Source of the DNA: JACCWP01 sp963785115
GTDB lineage: Bacteria; Actinomycetota; Actinomycetes; Propionibacteriales; Nocardioidaceae
Direction of reading: 5' to 3'
Length of the DNA stretch: 64,000 bases
NCBI GenBank assembly: GCA_963785115.1
Contig: CAWATY010000019.1
Coordinates: 145,372 to 209,371, forward strand
In this document: positions 19,028-28,405 of the stretch, piece by piece
How positions within the stretch are numbered: position 1 is the stretch's first letter
Layout: every line of letters starts with the position of its first letter
Made by a program: the position numbers and the translations under genes
The notes under the pieces: generated by a model
Databases searched by the model: none
What the model was told of the DNA's origin: nothing
What the model saw: the letters and a program-made list of their open reading frames with translations, nothing else

Positions 19028-20915
19028 TCAGTGGTGCCCGTTGCTCGCGGCGGTCTGCACGGTGGTCGCCGTCTCGACGCTTTTCTCCAGGTTGCCGGCG
19101 AGGTCAGCGAGGTTGCCGGCAGCGGCGGCGATCTGGTCCGCGGTGGAGGAGACCTGCCGACTTGCGTCGGTGAGCTGTTCCATCGTCTCGACGACCTGCG
19201 AGGTGGCACTGCGCTGCTGCTGGGTGGTCATCCGGACCTGGGCGTTGGCATCGGTGACTGCTCCGAGCAGGAGCAACCCGCGTTGCATCTGCTTGGCGCC
19301 CTTCTCCATCGCCATCACCGTGGCGTTGGTCTCGCCCTGCACCGCCTGGATGATCGTGGTGATCTCCGCCGCGGAGGTCTTGGACCGCTCGGCCAGTCGC
19401 CGCACCTCGTCGGCAACGACGGCGAAGCCCAGCCCGTTCTCACCGGCGCGGGCGGCCTCGATCGCGGCGTTGAGCGCGAGCAGGTTGGTCTGGTCAGCGA
19501 TCTCGTTGATCAGGTCGAGCAGCGCGTCGATGTCGTCGACCCGGCGGGCCAGCTCGAGGGTGCGCTCGCTGGACAGCGTGATGTCGACCTCGGCCTGCTA
19601 GCAGGTTGTCCTTGGTCTCCGCGGTCTGGCTCGGCGACCTCGTCGACGGTGTCGGCGATGGCCGCGGACGCGCGGGCCAGCTCCTCGGTGGTCGAGGTCG
19701 CCTGCGTCACCGCTGCGCTCTGCTGGGTCGTCGTGGCTGCGAGCTCGTCGGACGAGGCGGACAGCAGCGCGGCCGACGAGTTCACCGCGACCCCGGCCCG
19801 CATCACCTGCTCCACGAGCTGCTGGGAGGTGGTCAGCATCGCGTTGACCGACGCGCCGAGGGTGCGCAGCTCGCTCGCGCCCTCCGGCTCGACACGCACC
19901 GACAGGTCGCCGTCCGCTGCGCGCTGAGCAGCGGCAGTGAGTCGCCGGATGGGCTGCGTGGTTCGTATCGCGAGCCAGCTCGAGACAGCCACCGCCGCCA
20001 GGATCGCGAGCAGCACGATCACCAGGGCGCGATTTCGCTGGTCGGCGATCGGGGCGACAACGCTCGCCTCGGTCTCCGCTGCGGTGATGACCCAGTCGGT
20101 GCACCGCGGGCGCCGCCGATCAGACAGTCGTCGAGGATGTCGAAACCGCCCAGAGACGGCCGCCCCTCGGGATCGGCAACGGTGGCGGGCCCGCGCCCAG
20201 CGGTGGTGAGCGGCTCGCGCGTCACCGCGTTGTCCACCTGGCTGCCGAGCGCCCCGGCTGCGAGCAGCTCGGACGGCGACTCGACCGAACCCATCGCGGT
20301 GTCGTAGACCAGGTTGCGCTCGGCGTCGGCGACGATGACCCGCATTGCGTCGTCCAGCTCGGGGTTCAGCAGCTCGCCAGCTCGGCCGCTTCAGGTCCGC
20401 CGCCACGACGCCCCCGGGCGGCCGTCGGCGCCCAGGACGGGCACGGCGAGGATCCACCGATGCCGTCCCCGCGCTGCCGAGCGACGTCAGCGCGGTCTGG
20501 CCGGACCGCGCGATACGGAACCACGCCGGGACAGAGGCGGCCAGGCCGGGCCCGGCTGGCTCGACGCCAGGACGTGCCGCCAGGTCGGTGACCTCGACCC
20601 GCTCATAGTCGTCGTAGAACGCAGAGACCCCCACCAGCAGCGTGGACAGGTCGGGGCCGTCGAGCACCGCGCGCCTGCGCAGCGATCACCTGCAGGTGCT
20701 CCTGACGCTCCTCCAGCCACCCCTCGAGATGCGTCGTCACCGCTCGGGCCGTGTTCTCCCGCGGATCTCCGCCGCCGAGGTCAGTCGTCCGACGACGCCG
20801 GGTCAGCAGCCAGGCCAGGATGCCCATCAGCGGGACCGAGACGAGCAGCATGGCGGCCACCAACCGCGCTGCGAACGTCCTGCGCAGGTCCCACCAGCGC
20901 GCTCGGTGTGCCCAT
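19028..20915 (-). pseudogene. Methyl-accepting chemotaxis receptor, WspA-like (frameshifted)
   Basis: Transmembrane receptor of about 628 residues. From the ATG at 20915 the frames give a first membrane helix (LVAAMLLVSVPLMGILAWLL), a periplasmic/extracellular sensor region of about 230 residues, and a second helix (VIVLLAILAAVAVSSWLA). A HAMP domain (RTTQPIRRLTAAAQRAADGD) and the signalling hairpin follow. The tip that contacts CheA/CheW is intact near 19405-19520 (NLLALNAAIEAARAGENG, then FAVVADEVRRLAERS). The sensor has no recognisable ligand motif beyond a Cache-like look. Breaks are frequent in the sensor half and rarer in the last 130 codons. It heads the cluster. Confidence 0.8.
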
Positions 20916-21294
20916 GGCCACCGGTCCTTGTCTCATTACCGGTCCATGGCGGTCATGGCACTGGTGTCGAGCCGCCCGGCCGGATGAGGCCGAGCCCGTT
21001 CGAAACGTGTGCGCGCCGCAGGTTCCCCGTCTGTGCGCAGTGCGGTCCCCCGATGAGGCTGGCGCAACCCGCGCCGCATCCGAGGGATCCCACTCACCGT
21101 CACCCCGCGGGTGCGCGAGAGTCAAGGCAATGCCCGAGACCGAGCCACTCGGCCCCCATGCCGCTCAGGTGCCGGTCGAGGGAGAAAGTTTCGCGAACCG
21201 CTGCCGCGGGACACCCGCGCCACGCATACTCCTCGGACGGCACAGGGGCCGGCGGGTCGCAGCAGCGACCCCGGACCCTCGGCGGAGGCACTCG
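20916..21294. other. 379-base gap between the chemosensory cluster and the MMPL gene
   Basis: Divergent intergenic region. I see no convincing gene, tRNA or repeat. It must hold promoters for both neighbours. A ribosome site (GGCGGAGG, 21281-21288) marks its right end. No strong -10/-35 pair or inverted repeat stands out. Confidence 0.5.
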
Positions 21295-23604
21295 GTGCAC
21301 GCTCTTCTGGACCGGCTCGGCCGACTGGCCGCGCGGCGGCACTGGATCGTCGTCGGCGCGTGGCTGGTGGTGCTGGTCAGCGTGCTGGCGCTGCGCAGCC
21401 TGTTCGGCGGCGAGTACGTCAACGACTACACGGTGCCGGGCAGCGAGTCGTCGGACGGTCTCGACCACCTCGACTCGACCTTCCCCGAGGCGGGCGGCTA
21501 CGCCGGCTCGATCGTGTTCCACACCGCAGACGACAAGGTCAGTGACCACAGCAAGGCCGTCAAGCAGTCGATGAGCGCCGTGGCCGGGCTCGACCACGTG
21601 CTCAGTGCCAGCGACCCGCTGGCTGACCAAGACGCAGCAAACGTGTCCAAGGACGGCACAACGGTCAAGGCGCCGGTTTCGTTCGACGTCGTCCCCGCCT
21701 CGCTGGACGACTCCTACCTCGACGACCTCGACGACGCGGTCTCCCCCGCGACCGACGCCGGCCTGGAGGTCGAGTACGGCGGCTCGGCGGGTGAGATCGC
21801 CAAGCAGGCCAGCGACCGGACGTCGGAGCTGATCGGCATCGCGATGGCCCTGCTCCTGCTGCTGCTGATGTTCGGCTCGGTGCTGGCCGCGGCGGTGCCG
21901 CTGCTGGCGGCGGTGTTCAGCGTGGGGTCGGGGGTCTCGCTGCTCGGGCTCATCGCCACCACCACGAACCTGCCGACGGCGGCGCCGACCGTGGCCACGC
22001 TGCTCGGGCTCGGCGTCGCCATCGACTACGGACTGTTCCTGGTGGCCCGGCACATCGAGCAGCTCGAGGACGGCATGGAGCTGCGGGCGTCGCTGGGCCG
22101 GACGGCGGCGACGTCGGGCTCGGCGATCGTGGTCGCGGGCAGCACCGTCGTGGTCGCGATCCTCGGCCTGTACGTGTCCGGAGTGCCGTTCGTCGGGGCG
22201 CTCGGCATGGCGTCGGCGATCGTCGTCGCGGTCACCATGCTCTCCGCGCTGACGCTGGTGCCGGCTCTGCTGGGCCTCGCAGGCACCCGCGTGCTGCGCC
22301 GCAAGGAGCGCGCGGTCGAGGCACCCGACCCCGACGAGGACCCGGAGGTGCGCGCGGCCCGGCGCTCCGCCGACCACGCCGCCCGAGAGGCGGCGCACGA
22401 GCGCAGCTGGTTCGCCCGCTGGGGCCGCCGGGTCAGCGACGCGCCCTGGCCGTGGGCGATCGGCGCGACCGTGGTGCTCGCCGTGCTCGCCATCCCGCTG
22501 TTCTCGATCCAGCTCGGCCAGCTCGACGCCGGCACCGACCCGGAGTCGGACAGCAGCCGCAAGGCGTACGACCTCATCGAAGCCGGGTTCGGACCGGGCG
22601 CCAACGGTCCGATCACGGTGGTTGCCGACGTCTCCGGCGAGAGCAGCAAGGCGGCCCAGTCGACGCTGAGCAACCTGCAGAAGGAGCTCAAGAAGACCGA
22701 CGGCGTGGCGTCGGTGGGCGCCCCACAGCTGAACAAGGCGGGCGACACCGGCGTGATCACGCTGATCCCCACGACCGAGCCGCAGGACGCGGCGACCCAG
22801 GACCTCGTCGACACCATCCGCAGCGACGTGCTCGCCGGCGAGGACGAGGACACCTGGGCGGTCGGCACCGTCGCGGGCTACGTGGACTTCACCGAGAAGG
22901 TGGCGCAGCGGATGCCGTACCTGATCGCGGCGGTCGTGCTGCTGGCCCTCTTGCTGCTCACGGCGGCGTTCCGCTCCGTCGTCATCGGCATCAAGGCAGC
23001 GGTGCTCAACCTGCTGTCCGTCGGGGCCGCGTACGGCCTCGTGGTGGCGGTCTTCCAGTGGGGCTGGGGGTCGTCATGGGTCGGGATCGACGAGACGGTC
23101 CCGATCCCGTCGTTCGTGCCGATGCTGATGTTCGCGATCGTCTTCGGGCTGTCCATGGACTACGAGGTGTTCCTGCTCAGCCGGGTGCACGAGGCGTACC
23201 TCGCGACCGGGGACAGCCACCGCGCGGTCGCGATCGGCATCGGCGCCACGGCGCGGGTCATCACGACCGCAGCGGCGATCATGGTCACCGTCTTCACCAG
23301 CTTCGTGCTCAGTGACGACCCGACGGTCAAGATGTTGGCGGTCGGCATGGCCGGCGCCGTTCTCATCGACGCCACCGTGGTGCGGATGGTCCTGGTGCCG
23401 GCGGCGATGTCGCTGCTCGGCGATGCGGCATGGTGGATCCCGCGCTGGCTCGACCGGGTGCTGCCCGACCTGCAGCTGGAGGGACCGACCGAGCCACCGG
23501 CGCCGGCGGCGGACGTCAGCCCTCCACGACCTCCGTCGGAGCCCCGTGCACCGCAGGAACCCGGCCCATCCGCCCCGCCTGGAAGTCCTCGAACGCGGCG
23601 ATGA
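21295..23604 (+). CDS. MMPL/RND-family membrane transporter
   Basis: Large inner-membrane exporter of 769 residues, in the family that includes mycobacterial MmpL and Streptomyces lipid or antibiotic exporters. The GTG at 21295 has GGCGGAGG six bases upstream and starts just before the first helix (HWIVVGAWLVVLVSVLAL). Two repeats of one helix, a soluble domain and five helices are visible. The proton-relay region GLGVAIDYGLFLVARHIEQ and its counterpart VFGLSMDYEVFLLSRVHEA are typical. The C-terminal tail is Pro-rich. The gene is intact although the cluster just upstream is riddled with frame breaks. Its last 89 bases overlap the end of the opposite-strand pirin gene. Cargo is unknown. Confidence 0.9.
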   Translation: MHALLDRLGRLAARRHWIVVGAWLVVLVSVLALRSLFGGEYVNDYTVPGSESSDGLDHLDSTFPEAGGYAGSIVFHTADDKVSDHSKAVKQSMSAVAGLDHVLSASDPLADQDAANVSKDGTTVKAPVSFDVVPASLDDSYLDDLDDAVSPATDAGLEVEYGGSAGEIAKQASDRTSELIGIAMALLLLLLMFGSVLAAAVPLLAAVFSVGSGVSLLGLIATTTNLPTAAPTVATLLGLGVAIDYGLFLVARHIEQLEDGMELRASLGRTAATSGSAIVVAGSTVVVAILGLYVSGVPFVGALGMASAIVVAVTMLSALTLVPALLGLAGTRVLRRKERAVEAPDPDEDPEVRAARRSADHAAREAAHERSWFARWGRRVSDAPWPWAIGATVVLAVLAIPLFSIQLGQLDAGTDPESDSSRKAYDLIEAGFGPGANGPITVVADVSGESSKAAQSTLSNLQKELKKTDGVASVGAPQLNKAGDTGVITLIPTTEPQDAATQDLVDTIRSDVLAGEDEDTWAVGTVAGYVDFTEKVAQRMPYLIAAVVLLALLLLTAAFRSVVIGIKAAVLNLLSVGAAYGLVVAVFQWGWGSSWVGIDETVPIPSFVPMLMFAIVFGLSMDYEVFLLSRVHEAYLATGDSHRAVAIGIGATARVITTAAAIMVTVFTSFVLSDDPTVKMLAVGMAGAVLIDATVVRMVLVPAAMSLLGDAAWWIPRWLDRVLPDLQLEGPTEPPAPAADVSPPRPPSEPRAPQEPGPSAPPGSPRTRR

Positions 23605-24496
23605 CCTCGGCCCGGGTGTTCATGACGAACGGCCCGGCCCAGGCCAACGGCTCACGGATCGGCGCCCCGCCGAGCACCAGCACCTCGAGCGCCGGCGAGC
23701 GGCTCTCCTGGCCAGCAGCAGCGGCGACCTCGACCACGTCACCGGCCCCGAGCACGGCCAGCTGGCCGGTGTGCAGCGGCTGGCCCGAGGACCCGACGCT
23801 GCCGTTGCCGGCCAGCACGTAGACCAGCGCGTTGAAGTCGGCGCGCCAGGGCAGCCGCAGCTGCGCGGTGGGAGCCAGCGTCGCGTGGACCATCGTCATC
23901 GGCGTGTACGTCGAGCCGGGGCCGTGGTGCCCGTCGACGTCGCCCGCGATGACCCGCACGAGGGCGCCCGAGTCGGGCGTGGCCAGCAGGGCGACGTCGT
24001 TGCCGCGCAGGTCCTGGTAGCGCGGCGCGACCAGCTTCTGCGCCCTCGGCAGGTTCACCCACAGCTGCAGTCCGTGGAAGACCCCACCGGCCTGGACCAG
24101 CCACTCCGGCGGCTTCTCGATGTGCAGCAGGCCGGAACCCGCCGTCATCCACTGGGTGTCGCCGTCGGTGATCGTGCCACCCCCGCCCTGGGAGTCGGCG
24201 TGCTCGAACGTGCCGTCGAGCATGTACGTGACGGTCTCGAAGCCGCGGTGCGGGTGCCACGGCGTGCCCTTGGGCTCGCCGGGGGCGTACTCCACCTCAC
24301 CCATCTGGTCGAGGTGGATGAAGGGGTCGAGCAGCGAGAGGTCGACGCCGGCGAACGCACGGCGGACGGGGAAGCCCTCGCCCTCGTGGCCACTCGGCGC
24401 GGTGGTGACCTGCGCGACGGGGCGGGTGACGGCACTCGGGGTCGGCTCGGCGATGCGCGGCAGGACGGTGAGGTCCTTGACGGTGATGGCAGGCAT
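23516..24496 (-). CDS. Pirin family protein
   Basis: Bicupin protein of 326 residues. The metal-binding N-terminal cupin has the diagnostic HPHRGFETVTYMLDG and later LLHIEKPPEW, supplying the His/Glu ligands used by pirins for Fe or Cu. The C-terminal cupin starts near NALVYVLAGNGSVG. Bacterial pirins include quercetin 2,3-dioxygenases and redox-linked regulators; which applies here cannot be told. The ATG at 24496 is followed by MPAITVKDLTVLPRI. It stands alone, with tRNA-Lys divergent on one side and the convergent MMPL gene overlapping it on the other. Confidence 0.9.
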   Translation of the reverse strand: MPAITVKDLTVLPRIAEPTPSAVTRPVAQVTTAPSGHEGEGFPVRRAFAGVDLSLLDPFIHLDQMGEVEYAPGEPKGTPWHPHRGFETVTYMLDGTFEHADSQGGGGTITDGDTQWMTAGSGLLHIEKPPEWLVQAGGVFHGLQLWVNLPRAQKLVAPRYQDLRGNDVALLATPDSGALVRVIAGDVDGHHGPGSTYTPMTMVHATLAPTAQLRLPWRADFNALVYVLAGNGSVGSSGQPLHTGQLAVLGAGDVVEVAAAAGQESRSPALEVLVLGGAPIREPLAWAGPFVMNTRAEVIAAFEDFQAGRMGRVPAVHGAPTEVVEG

Positions 24497-24590
24497 GACT
24501 CCTGCAACGATAGTTGAACTGTCAATGTTCCACCAGCCTCGCCGCGGTCGGAACGGCCGTCTGGCGCTGCTAGTCTGGGCCGTCGCGCAG

Positions 24591-24663
<73 letters not shown>

Positions 24664-24726
24664 CAAGCCCCAGGTCAGCGGCCTTCACGGCTGCTGACGT
24701 TCTTCACCGCGTGAGGCCTGTGCCGC

Positions 24727-25310
24727 TCACGCCTGGGTGCCGGCACCAGGCGGACCGTCGAGCACGGTGGGCACGTACTCGAGCAGCTGGAGTCGACCGT
24801 CGAACGTGCGCTTGTCGACCAGCTCGAGGGCGAGTCGGGGTAGTCGTCGAAGATGCGGTCCCTCCCGGTGGCGCCGGTGATGACCGGGAAGATGACCACC
24901 GGAAGCGATCCACCACGTCGGCCTCGAGGAGTGACCGGCACAGGCTGAGGCTGCCGAGTGTGCGCAACGGCCGCGAGTCGCGCCGCTTCATCTCCTGCAC
25001 GGTCTCGACCGCGTCTCCGGCGACCAGCTCGGTGTTGGCCCACGACCGTGGGGTCTCCAAGGTGGAGGAGAACACGAACTTGGGCAGCGCAGCCAGGGCC
25101 GCCATCCCGGGATCGTCCGGCATCTCGGCGGCGAACCCGGACATCAGCCGTGTACGTCGTGGCACCCATCAGGGTGCTGTGCTCCTGCTGCTCGTCCTCC
25201 TTGATGAAGGACAGATACTCAGGCCCCTCCATGCCCCAGAAGCCGGGCCAGCCCTCCCCGGCCCCGTCACCGTCGAGGGACATGATGAAGTCCACCATCA
25301 GGCTTGACAT
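24727..25310 (-). pseudogene. RibD C-terminal/dihydrofolate-reductase-fold protein (frameshifted)
   Basis: Small cytoplasmic reductase of about 194 residues in the family often annotated dihydrofolate reductase family protein. The N-terminus is MSSLMVDFIMSLDGDGAG, continuing EGWPGFWGMEGPEYLSF and TLMGATTY. The next frame carries KFVFSSTLETPRSWANTELVAGD, then GSLSLCRSLLEADVVD. Another frame gives VVIFPVITGATGRDRIFDD, then the C-terminus GRLQLLEYVPTVLD. At least three frame changes are needed. All typical segments remain in order, so either the sequence is wrong or the loss is recent. It lies between tRNA-Lys and a divergent methyltransferase gene. Confidence 0.65.
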
Positions 25311-25440
25311 CGGGCTCTCCTTGCTTCGTCAGAGGTGCTGTTCCAGTAGTGACTGATCGCGAGCCGGAAACCCATCGCCGCGTGCCCTTTCGTTGCCGGC
25401 CCCGGTGGCAGGCGAGTCGGGCTCCGAGCAGGATGGACGC

Positions 25441-26236
25441 GTGGCCAGCGACGAGGGATATCTGCTCGACAACCAGCAGGCCGAGGCGGGGCGGCGTTTC
25501 GACGCGCTGTCGGAGCTGTTGGATCCGGTGACGTTCCGGCACCTCTCGGCGCTCGGCGTGGCGCCGGGGTGGACGTGCTGGGAGGTCGGGGCCGGCGGTG
25601 TCAGCGTCCCCGCGTGGCTGGCCGAGCAGGTCGGACCGTCTGGTCGGGTGCTGGCCAGCGACCTCGACACGGCCTGGATGCCCGCAGAGGGCGCCGCGTT
25701 CGAGGTGCTGCGCCATGACGTCGGCGTCGAGCCCGCCGCCGGCGGGCGACCTCGACCTGGTGCACGCCCGACTGCTGCTGACCCACGTGCCGCAGCGGAT
25801 GGACGCGTTGGCCTCGATGGTGCAGGCACTGCGACCGGGCGGCTGGCTGCTCGTCGAGGACGCAGACCCGGCGTTGCAGCCGCTGATCTGCCCGGACGAG
25901 TACGGGCCGGACCAAGAGCTCGCCAACCGGCTGCGCCAGGGGTTCCGGACGCTGATGGCCGACCGGGGGGCGGAGCTGGCGCTGGGACGCACGCTGCCGC
26001 GGCTGCTGCGGGAGCAGGGACTCCTCGAGGTGCAGGCCGACGCCTTCTTCCCGATCACCTCGCCGGCGTGCACCGCCCTGGAGATCGCGACCGTGCAACA
26101 GATCCGGGATCGACTGCTTGCTGCCGGCCTGGCGACCGAGGCAGAGATCGACCGGCACCTGGCGAACGCGGCAAGCGGGCAGCTCGATCTGGCGACCGCA
26201 CCCTTGATCTCCGCGTGGGGCCGCAAGCCGCAGTGA
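25441..26236 (+). pseudogene. Class I SAM-dependent methyltransferase (one frameshift)
   Basis: About 265 residues from a GTG at 25441 (VASDEGYLLDNQQAEAGRRF). The SAM-binding glycine loop is WEVGAGGVSVPAWLAEQVG, followed by the acidic strand VLASDLD. A frameshift near 25740 (one extra base in a GC run) then moves the reading to GDLDLVHARLLLTHVPQRMD and LRPGGWLLVEDAD, and onward to the stop at 26236. Substrate is unknown. The C-terminal half resembles methyltransferases of the type-11/25 families. It is convergent with the MocR gene, separated by one base. An ATG at 25393 is an alternative start. Confidence 0.65.
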
Positions 26237-26237
26237 G

Positions 26238-27641
26238 TCAGCGCGCCTCGGTGATGGCATCGGCGAGGACCGCGACGGCGCCGGGGACCTGCGCGTCCGC
26301 GATGTTGCCGTAGCCGAGCACCAGCGCCGGTCGACCCGTGCTCGCCATGCGGTACGCGTCGAGGTCGACCACGTGCACACCCCGTCGCTCCGCCACACGC
26401 ACGACCGCGGCGGCCGGCACCTCCACCGGCAGGTGCACGACGAGGTGCAGCCCGGCTGAGACACCGGAGATCTCGCAGTCGGGCAGCCGCTGCCGCAGCT
26501 CGTCGACCAGCAGGTCCCGCCGGACGCGGAAGGCCCGTCGCGCCCGGCGCAGGTGCCGGTCGTACGCGCCCGACTCCAGCAGCCGGGCGAGGGCCAGCTG
26601 GTCCAGCGTGGGCGGCAGCGCCGACTCGGCGCGGGTGAGGGCGTCGGCCCACCGGGCGGGGGCCAGCATCCAGCCGATCCCGATCGCCGGCGAGAGGGTC
26701 TTGGACAACGACCCGAGCAGCACCACCCGGCGGGGATCCATCCCCTGCATCGTCGAGACGGGAGCCCGGTCGTAGCGGAACTCCGCGTCGTAGTCGTCCT
26801 CGAGCACCAGCCCGTCGACGCGGTGCGGCCCACCGCAGCAGCGCAGCCCGCCGCTCCGCCGACAGGACCACGCCGCGCGGGAACTGGTGCGCGGGCGCCG
26901 ACGAGGACGGCGCGGGTCGCCGGCGCGGCTGTCGAGGTCGGCACTGCGAAGTCCCTCGTCGTCGACGCCGATCGGCACCGGCTCCAGGCCGGAGTCCCGC
27001 ACGGTCGCGGTCAGCCGGGTCCAGCCCGGGTCCTCCACGGCCATGGTCGTGTGACCGTCGGCGACCAGCGCCCGGCAGAGTCGGCGCACGGCCGAGGTGG
27101 TGCTGGTGGTGACCAGCAGCTGCGCCCCCGAGCCGGTCGCGGCCCGGCTCCGCTGCAGGTAGTCGACGAGCACGTCGCGCAGACCGGGATGCCCCGCCGG
27201 GTCGGGATAGCCCAGGTCGTGCACGGTGGCGCCGGCGCTGGCCGTCCGGAGCGCCTCCGCCCATCGCGTCCGGGGGAAGGCCCGCAGGTCCGGCAGCCCG
27301 GGGGCCAGGTCGCGGCGGGCAGGGCCGCGTACGGCGCGAGCCTGTCTCGCCTGGCCGGTGCTGGCGGGGCCCGCCCACGACACCCGGGTGCCGGACCCGG
27401 TCCGCGCCTCGAGGTAGCCCTCGGCCACCAGCTGGGCGTACGCCTCGGTGACCACCCAGCGCGAGCAGCCCAGGTCGGCGGCGAGCAAACGGCTCGGCGG
27501 CAGCGCCGCGCCGGTGGGCAGGCGACCGGAGCGGATGGCGGCGCGCAGCGCCCGCTTGAGACGTTCGTTGCGCGTCCCGGCGCCGGCCGCCGTGAGGTCG
27601 AGCAGGACGTCCCATCCCGAATTGGTCTGGGAATCCGGCAT
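26238..27641 (-). CDS. MocR/PdxR-type regulator (GntR winged helix fused to aminotransferase fold)
   Basis: A product of 467 residues. Residues 20-90 are a GntR HTH (LKRALRAAIRSGRLPTGAALPPSRLLAADLG, split over two helices). The remainder is a fold-type I PLP domain with DLGYPDPAGHPGLRDVLVDYL, VEDPGWTRL, and the PLP lysine in GSLSKTLSPAIGIGWM. About 35 codons (roughly 26830-26925) read as Arg-rich nonsense, while the next frame over that stretch reads AHQFPRGVVLSAERRAALLRWAA, the expected sequence. Two compensating 1-base errors are therefore likely. Family members control vitamin B6, GABA or amino-acid genes, usually divergently transcribed; here only a short unknown gene is divergent. Confidence 0.8.
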   Translation of the reverse strand: MPDSQTNSGWDVLLDLTAAGAGTRNERLKRALRAAIRSGRLPTGAALPPSRLLAADLGCSRWVVTEAYAQLVAEGYLEARTGSGTRVSWAGPASTGQARQARAVRGPARRDLAPGLPDLRAFPRTRWAEALRTASAGATVHDLGYPDPAGHPGLRDVLVDYLQRSRAATGSGAQLLVTTSTTSAVRRLCRALVADGHTTMAVEDPGWTRLTATVRDSGLEPVPIGVDDEGLRSADLDSRAGDPRRPRRRPRTSSRAAWSCRRSGGLRCCGGPHRVDGLVLEDDYDAEFRYDRAPVSTMQGMDPRRVVLLGSLSKTLSPAIGIGWMLAPARWADALTRAESALPPTLDQLALARLLESGAYDRHLRRARRAFRVRRDLLVDELRQRLPDCEISGVSAGLHLVVHLPVEVPAAAVVRVAERRGVHVVDLDAYRMASTGRPALVLGYGNIADAQVPGAVAVLADAITEAR

Positions 27642-27687
27642 GACATCGGATCATATCCCCGTACCGAATGCGCCTACCGTCGAGGGC

Positions 27688-27909
27688 ATGACGAGACGAC
27701 AGCACGGTCCCGACCCCGACGGCACCGCCAGCCTCCAGGTGTTCCTGGACCACTGGGCACAGAAGTCCGGCGTCTTCTCCGCGCTGCCGGACGCGCCGGT
27801 GGTGGCCGAGCGCCCCCGAAGTGACATCGCGGCACGTCGGCGGCTGGCCGGGTGGTGCGCCAGGCGCCGCTCGGGGTGCTACCGGTGGGCGAGGACGTTG
27901 ACGACGTGA
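27688..27909 (+). CDS. Short hypothetical gene divergent from the MocR regulator
   Basis: Seventy-three residues from an ATG at 27688: a polar N-terminus, then SLQVFLDHWAQKSGVFSALPD and RPRSDIAARRRLAGWCARR. No family recognised. The last 30 codons are Arg-rich and may be out of frame, since the alternative frame continues with RQAPLGVLPVGEDVDDV. It could be a truncated target gene of the regulator, or not coding at all. It overlaps the end of the VOC gene on the other strand by 31 bases. Confidence 0.35.
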   Translation: MTRRQHGPDPDGTASLQVFLDHWAQKSGVFSALPDAPVVAERPRSDIAARRRLAGWCARRRSGCYRWARTLTT

Positions 27910-28254
27910 CCCGCCGGGTCGCGCACGAAGAACCGGCGCACTCCCCACGGCTCGTCGGTGAGCGGGTGCACGATCTCGGCCCCGCGGGACAGCGCCGCCT
28001 GGTACGCCGCATCGACGTCGTCGACCTCGATGGACACTGCCGGCACGACCGGCGCGGTGGCGTCGTGCGTCATCAGGCTCAGCTGTTGCCCGCCGGCCTC
28101 CGGGTCGGCGAGGGTCATGATCCACCCTGGTCCATCACCGGGACCAGTCCGAGGACGTCGGCGTAGAAGTCCCCGCGGCGCTGGTGACCTCGGTGCTTCT
28201 GGTCGCCAGGTCGGGCACAACCCTGCGCACGGTCACAGCGGCAGCCTCCCGCAT
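27879..28254 (-). pseudogene. VOC (glyoxalase/bleomycin-resistance) family protein (frameshifted)
   Basis: About 125 residues. The N-terminal frame from the ATG at 28254 reads VRRVVPDLATRSTE, another reads DFYADVLGLVPVMDQG, and the main frame finishes with WIMTLADPEAGGQQLSLMTHD, VPAVSIEVDDVDAAYQAALSRGAEIVHPLTDEPWGVRRFFVRDPAGHVVNVLAHR (stop at 27879). This is the beta-alpha-beta-beta-beta repeat of vicinal-oxygen-chelate proteins. The two breaks, near 28170 and 28130, look like missing bases, unlike the insertions seen elsewhere. Substrate is unknown. Confidence 0.6.
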
Positions 28255-28405
28255 CGGGCCGCAAAGCAACGGGTAGTGGGTAAACAGGGCCGTCCGGTGC
28301 CGACGCCACGCCGGACGGCGCCAATCGAGCGAGGATCCGATTCAAACGGCGGCCAGGAGCCGAGCCCGGGGCTAGCGTCGAAAGACCAGCACCCGAAGGG
28401 CCATC

